Assembly (NCBI RefSeq): GCF_001753675.2
Contig: NZ_MJUW02000019.1
Coordinates: 36,666-90,587 of the forward strand
Direction of reading: 5' to 3'
Source: Candidatus Brocadia sapporoensis
Lineage (GTDB): Bacteria; Planctomycetota; Brocadiia; Brocadiales; Brocadiaceae
Length of the DNA: 53,922 bases
Shown: positions 26,148 through 33,151 of the stretch, in pieces
How the letters are laid out: the number at the start of each line of letters is the position of its first letter
Numbering within the stretch: the first letter of the stretch is position 1
Translations under genes and position numbers: made by a program
Notes under the pieces: model-generated
What the model was told of the DNA's origin: nothing
What the model saw: only the letters and a program-made list of their open reading frames with translations
Database searches by the model: none

Positions 26148-28919
26148 TTATCCGCTTTGGTATTCATAGCTCCTAACCAACATCCCGAAACTCATATTCA
26201 TCATTACTGAACTGTGTGGTATTAAAAGATACTTCCAGGGTTTTCCTCCGTTGTGAATGGTATAATCAGTAGCATGCCTGCAATATTCTAAGGCCGCTTG
26301 CGCCTTCTCCTGCACGTTAGATGTTTCAATATCACCTTCTTTTTTGGTCTCCACCAGGTAAATAGCATCTTTTGTTTCTACGACAAAATCAGGATTGTAT
26401 TGTCTCGAATTGTTTTTCCAGTAGATGTGGAATTGATTCGATGCGGGTCTTAGCCATTTCAGAACTGCCCCGTCCTGCTCTAAAATGGCGGCAAAATCTT
26501 TTTCTGTCTTGGAATCAAATTTATACAGATTATGGCATGCCTTTCTGAATCCACGAAATACCTTATTGGGAATGGCATTGGTTGGAGTGATTGTCTCGGT
26601 AAAATGATGAATACTGTCTTTCGTGTACTTCGAAAAATTGTGTTCTTCTATCCTTGTAAAGGGTTTTACTATCGGTTTTTCATAGCTTGGCGCTTCACAG
26701 TAAAAATGCTGCATTAACTGAGAATAGATATATCCTGCAATTTCTCTCTTGTTGTATTGAACGACGTTCATCAGTTTATCGTTATCAAGGTACGTCCTGA
26801 ATTTCTCAATTGCCTGATTTGCTATTTTGAATAACAAATCAGACTGGACATCATAGTCTATTTCCGGAAAATTCATGAGTTCGTTAACAATAATATTTTC
26901 CGGACTGTCATGTATACCCCTGCCCTTCCCGCTGATAATATCTATGCTATTTTCCTGCTCACGAAGTTTTTTTATCAAAATTTCTTCCGATACCGGTTGG
27001 TAATTCAGATTTTTCGTATCCAGGTCAAAATCCTTAAAGCCCGACCGTACTTCATTACTTTGCTGAATAGTAATCCTTGGAATTTCGATAATGTTCTGCA
27101 CAAAATCATGTACCACTGATTCATAAGCTTCTTCAACTTCCTTTATCATTTCTGCGGCAAATAAATTTTTCTGAGGAGTACTGTAAATCTTTTGTTTTAT
27201 TCTTTCTACCGCTATTTGTTTAATTTCAGCCCTTGACAATTCATTGACGTTTGTCACCGCATTATTGAGTTCCGGAAGCGTTGAAAGGATCGTCTTTCTG
27301 ATCTCTAAATCAATTTGTGCTCTTTGCTTCTGTTCAGGTTCAGCGATAAGCTCAATCTTTTTTCGTTCTTCCTCTAATTTCTGTTCAATATTTGAAACGG
27401 AAGTAATTACCTCTTTTTGCCCGGAAGTTTCTTGCGGGTCAATTTCGATAATATTTTGTCTCCTGATGATAGAATCGGGCTGATTTGCCGCATCAATGAT
27501 TTCCTGAAATTTATCGTGGGCCACAACGGTAAGCTTATCTACTTTATCAGCGCCCGTTCTCTTTCCATACGGCAAACGCAAACCCCTGCCGATAGTCTGT
27601 TCCCTCAAGGTCATAGACGTAGCCGTTCTTAAGGGAATGATCGTATAGAGATTGGTTACATCCCAGCCTTCTTTCAGCATATTTACATGAATTACGATTT
27701 CTGTTTTATTGTCAGGGTTTTCTAACGAAATGAGCTTTTCGATATTTTCCTCTTTTTCTTCCCCTGACTGGTTCGAATGGATCTCCATTACCTTATCGGC
27801 ATAATTGCCATTAAAGAAGGCGTTTGAAATGATCAACTGCTTTAATTTACCCGCATGCGTTGTATCCTGGGAAACGATCAGCACAAAGGGCTTGACCGGT
27901 TTTACCTTATTATCCCGCGCATAAATATCCAAGGCCACTTTCGTGTCTTCGTGGATACGAATGCCGTCTTCCAGCTTTATCCTGTCCAGTTCATCGGCAG
28001 AATAATGGGATGGGTCAAAGTCTTTGCGAGTCGCCACTGCCGGCTCTTTCACAAAACCGTCCTGAATAGCCTTAGCTAATGAATATTCATACACAACATT
28101 TTTAAACTTAACAGCTCCCCCGCTTCGCTCTACCTGGGGAGTTGCCGTAAGTTCTAATCCTAAAATCGGGTTTAATTCATTAATAACCTGCATCCCCCTG
28201 TCTGCACGGTAGTGGTGGGATTCATCCATCAGCAAAACAAGGTCGTCGAGGTTTGAAAGATAGTTAAAATAAGAATCGCCTATATATTCTGAAAGCCTTT
28301 TAATGCGGGGAAGTTTGCCGCTTCTTGTTTCTGCATTTATTTTGGATATGTTAAAGATATTGATATGAATATCAGATACGAACATTTTTGTCTGATGAAT
28401 TTCGTTGTAGTTATCGCCGGTAATAATGCGGGGCTGGTTATGGACGAACTCTCCAATCCCCTGAAACACATATTTCGGGCAGTTCGGATTGGAAAAGTCC
28501 TCAATGAGTTTGTTATAAATGGTAATATTTGGCGCTAGCACAAAATAGTGCCTCATCCCCTTTGAAAGATACAAATACGCAATAAACGCACCCATTAAAC
28601 GCGTCTTTCCCACACCGGTAGCCAAAGCAAAACAGAGAGAAGGGAAGTTTCTTTCAAAATCCGTGCAGGTAGGGTAACTGGTTTTTACCTTTTCAAGTTC
28701 TTGTTGAAGGAAAGAACCCACCCCTAAATCCCCTCCCAAGAGGGGACTTTTAAGCTCCCCTCTCGAGACTTCGTCGTGAGCACTCTGTCGAACGAGGGGG
28801 TTGGGGGTGTGTTTCTTTAACGTTAACTTGTCTGTAAGCTCTGCCAGTATATTCAGGCTGTCTGCCTGCGGCTGGCGAAGGCTTAAACGATTTTTAATTG
28901 CAGCGGCTATACGGTTCAT
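26148..28919 (-). CDS. Type III restriction-like helicase-nuclease (Res)
   Basis: The product is 923 aa. Superfamily 2 helicase motifs are present: Walker A ATGVGKT with K105, a DESH box at 232-235, LTATPQ, and the late motif REQTIGRGLRLPYG. The C-terminus has a PD-(D/E)xK nuclease signature, P843-D844 followed by E857-T-K859. This is the plan of type III Res subunits, which translocate and cut with a Mod partner; the Mod-like gene is in the same array. Residues about 37-70 (NPLVRQSAHDE, then SPLLGGDLGVG) come from a palindromic repeat inserted in frame in the N-terminal region. Fic lies directly upstream (19 nt). Confidence 0.88.
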   Translation of the reverse strand: MNRIAAAIKNRLSLRQPQADSLNILAELTDKLTLKKHTPNPLVRQSAHDEVSRGELKSPLLGGDLGVGSFLQQELEKVKTSYPTCTDFERNFPSLCFALATGVGKTRLMGAFIAYLYLSKGMRHYFVLAPNITIYNKLIEDFSNPNCPKYVFQGIGEFVHNQPRIITGDNYNEIHQTKMFVSDIHINIFNISKINAETRSGKLPRIKRLSEYIGDSYFNYLSNLDDLVLLMDESHHYRADRGMQVINELNPILGLELTATPQVERSGGAVKFKNVVYEYSLAKAIQDGFVKEPAVATRKDFDPSHYSADELDRIKLEDGIRIHEDTKVALDIYARDNKVKPVKPFVLIVSQDTTHAGKLKQLIISNAFFNGNYADKVMEIHSNQSGEEKEENIEKLISLENPDNKTEIVIHVNMLKEGWDVTNLYTIIPLRTATSMTLREQTIGRGLRLPYGKRTGADKVDKLTVVAHDKFQEIIDAANQPDSIIRRQNIIEIDPQETSGQKEVITSVSNIEQKLEEERKKIELIAEPEQKQRAQIDLEIRKTILSTLPELNNAVTNVNELSRAEIKQIAVERIKQKIYSTPQKNLFAAEMIKEVEEAYESVVHDFVQNIIEIPRITIQQSNEVRSGFKDFDLDTKNLNYQPVSEEILIKKLREQENSIDIISGKGRGIHDSPENIIVNELMNFPEIDYDVQSDLLFKIANQAIEKFRTYLDNDKLMNVVQYNKREIAGYIYSQLMQHFYCEAPSYEKPIVKPFTRIEEHNFSKYTKDSIHHFTETITPTNAIPNKVFRGFRKACHNLYKFDSKTEKDFAAILEQDGAVLKWLRPASNQFHIYWKNNSRQYNPDFVVETKDAIYLVETKKEGDIETSNVQEKAQAALEYCRHATDYTIHNGGKPWKYLLIPHSSVMMNMSFGMLVRSYEYQSG
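28715..28813 (-). repeat. In-frame palindromic repeat inside res
   Basis: On the plus strand it begins cccacccctaaatcccctcc and ends with gaacgagggggttgggggtgtg, giving inverted outer arms. Read with the gene it encodes PNPLVRQSAHDE and KSPLLGGDLGVG. Related copies lie in the DUF559, Mod and SNF2 genes in the same orientation and frame. Confidence 0.85.
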
Positions 28920-28938
28920 TTAGTTATTACCCTCATTA

Positions 28939-30000
28939 TTACCCTTTTTTAGAGGTATTACCCTTTTTCTTCCACAATGCACCCGGACCACGCCCCACAC
29001 ATTCAACTTCACCGGATTTTTGCATAGTTTTAAGCACTATTCTTATCATATCCCGGCTTACAGCGGGACATTTTTTCTCTATATCCGCAACAGTAAAGTC
29101 ACTCCCTATAGCATGAATAGCATGATGCACCATCTCTGTTTTAGAACCTCGCGGGTTTACAGTAGCGCTGGCTCTCTCTTCAAACTCCTTATATGCAATT
29201 TTAAGAATGAAGAACACAAAATTAAGGTACGGCCATGGATCGTGTTTGCCCTCATGCCAGCCTTTAGAACTTTCTTCAAGGGTTTCATAGTACCGCTGTT
29301 TATTCTCTTCTATTATGCGCTCAAGGCTAATATACCTGCCAACATCATACCCAAGATGATAACACTGCAAAAGCATAAGCAGGCGTGAAACCCTTCCATT
29401 TCCGTCACGGAATGGATGTATACATAAAAAATCCAGATTGAACGCTGCCAGTGCAATTAAAGGATGTGTCCAGCGCTCCCGAATGCAATCTTCCCATGAC
29501 TTTACTAACAGCTTCATATACCCCGGGGTTTTGTTCGCTGTAACCGTATTAAAACGGATACGCGTTCTCCCATTAGAGTACCGTTCTATGATGTCGCTGT
29601 CTCTGCTTTTATAATTTCCTGCATCGCCTATGCCGGCTCTCGTTAACCTGTGAAGTTCACAAATTGTTTCCTCCGACACCCTGAGAGAACGGGACTGTGT
29701 ATGGATAAGTTCAAGCGCCTTACGATAGCCACGCACCTCTTCTTCGTCTCTGTCCCGTAAATGCGCCTCGCCAAATACCACTTCCCTTACCCTTGCAGGG
29801 TCAATATTGACTCCTTCAATCCTGTTGGATGACACTGCGCTTTCAATAATGGCATGCTCTTTCAATGCCTTCAATTTCTGCGGTGACTGCCGCTCGTAAA
29901 GTTTTTGCTTGCCAAGACACTCTCCAAGATCGGCAAGATGCCATGCTGTAATCTGTGGGATAAATTGCGCTGCTGATTCAAAGATTTGAAGGGTTTTCAT
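28939..30000 (-). CDS. Fic-domain protein (AMPylase-like) with C-terminal winged helix
   Basis: The product is 353 aa from the ATG at 30000, which follows GGAG; a longer in-frame start at 30054 lacks support. The Fic motif is HPFRDGNGRVSR from H195. An inhibitory motif (S/T)xxxE(G/N) is at S58-E62-G63, so activity is probably self-restrained (class II arrangement). The C-terminus resembles a winged helix (FTVADIEKKCPAVSRDMIR). Fic enzymes transfer AMP or other phosphate-containing groups to protein hydroxyls; the target is unknown. The ATG overlaps, as ATGA, the stop of a 36-codon DUF559 remnant. It lies between the DUF559 and res genes of a restriction-modification array. Confidence 0.88.
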   Translation of the reverse strand: MKTLQIFESAAQFIPQITAWHLADLGECLGKQKLYERQSPQKLKALKEHAIIESAVSSNRIEGVNIDPARVREVVFGEAHLRDRDEEEVRGYRKALELIHTQSRSLRVSEETICELHRLTRAGIGDAGNYKSRDSDIIERYSNGRTRIRFNTVTANKTPGYMKLLVKSWEDCIRERWTHPLIALAAFNLDFLCIHPFRDGNGRVSRLLMLLQCYHLGYDVGRYISLERIIEENKQRYYETLEESSKGWHEGKHDPWPYLNFVFFILKIAYKEFEERASATVNPRGSKTEMVHHAIHAIGSDFTVADIEKKCPAVSRDMIRIVLKTMQKSGEVECVGRGPGALWKKKGNTSKKG

Positions 30001-30107
30001 GGTAAATATCTCCACAAAAGCACCTCGGACAAAGTGCCACTTTTTCTTAAACAACGTGCAACTTCTTTTAACTTTGAATTATATGACAAAATGAATTTTC
30101 GTTTCAT
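29997..30107 (-). pseudogene. Truncated second copy of the DUF559 gene start
   Basis: The ATG at 30107 opens 36 codons, MKRKFILSYNSKLKEVARCL and then RKSGTLSEVLLWRYLP, and the TGA at 29999-29997 overlaps the fic ATG. The full DUF559 gene starts the same way (MKRKVILPYNPKLKEVARRL). The DNA at 30003-30129 matches 30635-30761 without gaps, with roughly a dozen mismatches by eye. It is a duplication remnant that may now couple translation into fic. Confidence 0.8.
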
Positions 30108-30129
30108 TCGAATAGTTTTCTCTGTTTAT
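30003..30129. repeat. Direct repeat, copy 1 (127 bp)
   Basis: It aligns base for base with 30635-30761, an offset of 632 bp, from taaatatctcca to tctctgtttat. It covers the end of mod (encoding KQRKLFE and stop) and the first 36 DUF559 codons. Similarity continues less perfectly to the right, through the Mod-type tail and the palindromic repeat. Confidence 0.85.
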
Positions 30130-30136
30130 GATGAAC

Positions 30137-30739
30137 TTAGGGTTTTTTAGACCTTTTCCCTTTACCGGACTTACCCAACCTTGCATCCTCTTCAATATTA
30201 CCCTGAGCACTGGTACGCACACAGTCAATATGGATATTACCCGCCTTTGCATTCCCTCCGGTATTACCCACCCCTAAATCCCCTCCCGAGAGGGGATTTT
30301 CTGTATTCCACTCATGGAAGAGATCGGGAGCGAATTTCTTCCCCTCTTGGGAGGGGCAAGGGGTGGGTTCGTCTTTGTGCTTTCGAATCCAATCCTCAAT
30401 AACCCACAAAACACCTTGAATATTCTCCTTTATATCTGAATCATAAAACCGCAGGAATCTCACACCAAGAGATTCCAATCTTGATTGCCGTGCTCCATCT
30501 TCTTCGCCCTTGTTTTCATGACTGACACCATCAATTTCAATTGCTAACATCAGTTCATTACAGAAAAAATCTACAATAAAATTATCAATAGGTTTTTGAC
30601 GATCAAAATCATATCCCAGAACTTTCTTTCCTTTTAAATATCTCCATAAAAGCACCTCGGACAAAGTACCGCTTTTTCTCAAGCGTCGTGCAACTTCTTT
30701 TAACTTTGGGTTATATGGTAAAATGACTTTTCTTTTCAT
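30137..30739 (-). CDS. DUF559 nuclease-like protein with a Mod-derived tail
   Basis: The product is 200 aa. Residues 1 to about 122 are a DUF559 domain (Vsr/restriction-endonuclease-like fold): LRKSGTLSEVLLWRYLKGKK, then DNFIVDFFCNELMLAIEIDG, then RFLRFYDSDIKENI. The IVDFF and AIEID acidic residues fit a PD-(D/E)xK-like site. The remaining tail (EPTPCPSQEGK, ENPLSGGDLGVGNTGG, GKSGKGKRSKKP) is built from the palindromic repeat and resembles the end of Mod, so the gene is a chimera. Its start overlaps the mod stop by 4 bp. DUF559 proteins are often next to restriction systems but their role is unproven. Confidence 0.8.
   Translation of the reverse strand: MKRKVILPYNPKLKEVARRLRKSGTLSEVLLWRYLKGKKVLGYDFDRQKPIDNFIVDFFCNELMLAIEIDGVSHENKGEEDGARQSRLESLGVRFLRFYDSDIKENIQGVLWVIEDWIRKHKDEPTPCPSQEGKKFAPDLFHEWNTENPLSGGDLGVGNTGGNAKAGNIHIDCVRTSAQGNIEEDARLGKSGKGKRSKKP
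30266..30370 (-). repeat. In-frame palindromic repeat inside the DUF559 gene
   Basis: The arms cccacccctaaatcccctcc and gaggggcaaggggtggg flank a middle that reads ATTCCACTCATGGAAG. In the gene's frame it yields EPTPCPSQEGK and NPLSGGDLGVGN. It marks the point where the DUF559 domain ends. Confidence 0.85.
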
Positions 30740-30761
30740 TCGAATAGTTTTCTCTGTTTAT
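30635..30761. repeat. Direct repeat, copy 2 (127 bp)
   Basis: This is the partner of 30003-30129. It contains the end of mod and the intact start of the DUF559 gene, so it is likely the parental arrangement. Confidence 0.85.
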
Positions 30762-32745
30762 TATGGCTTCTGGAGTTATTATCTTTTTGAGGCTTTTTTC
30801 CTTTGCCTGATTTATCCACCCCTGCATCCCCTCCGGTATTACCCACCCCTAAATCCCCTCCCAAGAGGGGACTTTCTGTATTCCCCGACAGAGGTGAGTT
30901 CTCTGTGTTGCTATTTCCCTCCTGGGAGGGGTTCTTCTTCAAATTCCCCTCCTGGGAGGTCTCTTTTTTTAAATTCCCCTCTTGGGAGGGGTCAGGGGTG
31001 GGTTCAGGCAAATTGACAATATTCAGACTATAATCTTCTTTCCCAAATTCACATCTTCCAAGCAACATCTTGGGAATCTTTTTTATGGTGATATTGGTAT
31101 AACGATTTTCGCAAGCCTCCTGGAAGGATTTACAACAAATCAGGAGGCTTTCGTCCGGTTTCATCTCCTCGCGAATTTTATCTAAGAACTGCACCGTGAC
31201 AAACTGCGTAGTGATAAAGATATAATCCTTTTCCGTTGAACGGCCTTGCTTCCAGTAAATATGCTCATCCGGACAGTATCTAAAGCCTTCGTGTTTTGCC
31301 ATAGCTGCGGCAAGCATATCGGCATTATAACGTTCGTCAATAATCCAGTTGTCATGTTTGTCCTTTTTCAACAGACTTGGGGCTAAGTAGTAATACTTGA
31401 AACCACCGCCGCCAACCCACCCCTGTTTCCCCTCCGAGGAGGGGACTTTTTTATTCCCCTCTTGGGAGGGGCTAGGGGTGGGTTCGTTCCTCACTTGAGA
31501 GGAGCCTGGGGTGTGTACAATCTTTGATATGCCGCCCTGATCCGTGCCGTCAACCACCTTTCTCAGTCGAGGCAGGCAGTGGGTATGACAATGCTCGCCA
31601 AGTTCAATACCAATCCAACGGCGGTTCATTTTGTGAGCAACTGCTGCGGTGGTACCGGAACCAAGAAAGGAGTCAAGGACGATATCGCCGGGGTTACTAA
31701 AGTGTGACAAGATACGATGAATTAATATTTCAGGCTTTTTTCCACCCCTGAAGTCAACTGACCCTTCCGTTCGGCAGTTTCCAAAACTACCAGCAAGGTC
31801 ATAAAAGTTCTCTATTGGGGTTGTTTGTTTTAGTTCGGGGTTTTCAAGTTGTGATTTTGGTACACCTTGATAGTATTTCCCTTTAGTCGCTCCAGTTCGT
31901 TGTGGTCCAGTAAAATATCGATAACCAAAACTATCATCACCTATTCCATAAACTTTATACAAAACTCCTAACCCATCTTGCTCAACTCTACCGGAAAAAT
32001 AATCTCTAAAAAACCTACCAGATGAATTCCCATCTAAAATAGTTCCGGTCGCCCATATTTCTTTTAAGCCTAAAGCAGAACCTTCTTTCTGAACTATCCT
32101 ATACTCTCCCTTTTTGAAAATAAAAACTTTTTTCCCTCCAAGCGTTGTCTCAGTTCCAGCTCCTAATTCCTCAACGTAAAAATTGAATTTATCAAAAGAG
32201 CCTTGCTTTTCATTCAAATTTGGTTTTGCACCATACTTCTTCCTGTAAACATGGATTTGTTCAATCTCTTTATGATAATCCATATCTTGTTTAAGAGTTT
32301 TTTCTGGATACCTGACTTGGATATAAAGTGTAGTTAGATAGTTGCTTCTTTCAAATATTTCATCCATAAGAACTTTTAGATAATGTCCTTCTGAGTCGTC
32401 AATATGACAACATATTAATCCATCTGGACTTAGTAGGTTTTTAAGAACAACCAATCTATCACGCATTAAAGAAAGCCATATTGAATGCTCCAGCCCGTCA
32501 TCATAGTGTTCAAAGGCATTACCTGTGTTATATGGCGGATCAATATAGATGCATTTGATTTTTCCGGCAAAGTCCTGCTCAAGGGCTTTGAGGGCAAGGA
32601 GATTGTCACCATAAATAAGCATGTTTTCACTATTTTTATCCCCATAAGACTTTTCAGGGTCTTCAATCAATATGCGCGGCTCCAGCTTTGGCTGGTTATC
32701 CTTGCCTATCCATGTTAGTTCAAGTCTTTGGGGTTTGTTGGTCAT
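30736..32745 (-). CDS. Type III-like adenine-specific DNA methyltransferase (Mod)
   Basis: The product is 669 aa. The catalytic motif DPPYNTG is at 69-75 and the SAM-binding motif LDSFLGSGTT is near residue 357. This order (IV before I) is that of beta-class N6-adenine methyltransferases such as type III Mod. The part between them (about 100-340) would hold target recognition. GGGFKYYYLAPSLLKKDKH is a typical Mod segment. Palindromic repeats are inserted in frame at about 418-443 and 580-636. With Res it should form a modification-restriction pair. It lies about 80 nt after the small unknown gene. Confidence 0.9.
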   Translation of the reverse strand: MTNKPQRLELTWIGKDNQPKLEPRILIEDPEKSYGDKNSENMLIYGDNLLALKALEQDFAGKIKCIYIDPPYNTGNAFEHYDDGLEHSIWLSLMRDRLVVLKNLLSPDGLICCHIDDSEGHYLKVLMDEIFERSNYLTTLYIQVRYPEKTLKQDMDYHKEIEQIHVYRKKYGAKPNLNEKQGSFDKFNFYVEELGAGTETTLGGKKVFIFKKGEYRIVQKEGSALGLKEIWATGTILDGNSSGRFFRDYFSGRVEQDGLGVLYKVYGIGDDSFGYRYFTGPQRTGATKGKYYQGVPKSQLENPELKQTTPIENFYDLAGSFGNCRTEGSVDFRGGKKPEILIHRILSHFSNPGDIVLDSFLGSGTTAAVAHKMNRRWIGIELGEHCHTHCLPRLRKVVDGTDQGGISKIVHTPGSSQVRNEPTPSPSQEGNKKVPSSEGKQGWVGGGGFKYYYLAPSLLKKDKHDNWIIDERYNADMLAAAMAKHEGFRYCPDEHIYWKQGRSTEKDYIFITTQFVTVQFLDKIREEMKPDESLLICCKSFQEACENRYTNITIKKIPKMLLGRCEFGKEDYSLNIVNLPEPTPDPSQEGNLKKETSQEGNLKKNPSQEGNSNTENSPLSGNTESPLLGGDLGVGNTGGDAGVDKSGKGKKPQKDNNSRSHNKQRKLFE
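30838..31005 (-). repeat. In-frame palindromic repeat in the Mod tail, with tandem units
   Basis: This copy has the usual arms (cccacccctaaatcccctcc and gaggggtcaggggtggg). Three direct units containing TTCCCCTCCTGGGAGG or similar sit between them. The encoded peptide repeats SQEGNLKK three times with variation and then gives SPLLGGDLGVGNTGG. Confidence 0.85.
31415..31490 (-). repeat. In-frame palindromic repeat in the Mod interior
   Basis: cccacccctgtttcccctcc and gaggggctaggggtggg are the arms. It encodes EPTPSPSQEGNKK and PSSEGKQGWVGGG, placed between GGISKIV and GGGFKYYYLAP, two segments that should be close together in uninterrupted Mod proteins. Confidence 0.85.
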
Positions 32746-32826
32746 AATCCTTTACTGTACGACCTTCTATTTTCCCTGTAGGAAAATAAATTTTATCTAA
32801 CTGCTTGTGAAATAAGAACTTCTTTT

Positions 32827-33138
32827 TTATTTATTTTTATCAATGGTAAATAAATACCTGAATCTTGCATAAGTGCAGGATTCAGGATACACATGATTTT
32901 CAATCGATCGGAATCCGTCGCCAACTTTGGGTATTCCGATCAAGCCTATGCGAACATTTTTATCATCTGCTTCAATTAAGTCAGGCGGCCAGATACCTGG
33001 AAGCAGAGATGAAATTTTTTTTATGGTATGCCCAATCTCATCGAATAGTTCAAGATTTTTTTCTATACTAAAAACCCTGTCAAATCCCTTGCTTTGTAAT
33101 CTTACCCTGCAGGTTCTTTTTTGCACTACGGCTACCAT
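32827..33138 (-). CDS. Small protein of unknown function in the defence array
   Basis: The product is 103 aa from the ATG at 33138 (an in-frame TTG lies two codons upstream). The start is 14 nt after the SNF2 stop, so it is probably translated from the same message. No known family was recognised. It has VFSIEKNLELFDEIGHTIKK, LLPGIWPPDLIEADDKNVRI, then GLIGIPKVGDGFRSIENHVY, suggesting a compact alpha/beta protein without signal peptide or membrane segment. Its place between helicase and methyltransferase makes it a candidate accessory component. Confidence 0.6.
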   Translation of the reverse strand: MVAVVQKRTCRVRLQSKGFDRVFSIEKNLELFDEIGHTIKKISSLLPGIWPPDLIEADDKNVRIGLIGIPKVGDGFRSIENHVYPESCTYARFRYLFTIDKNK

Positions 33139-33151
33139 AATCAACTCACAA

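Noticed and set aside
30723-31016. Plus-strand frame antisense to the Mod tail
   Set aside because: Same repeat-derived shadow as above; no ribosome binding site.
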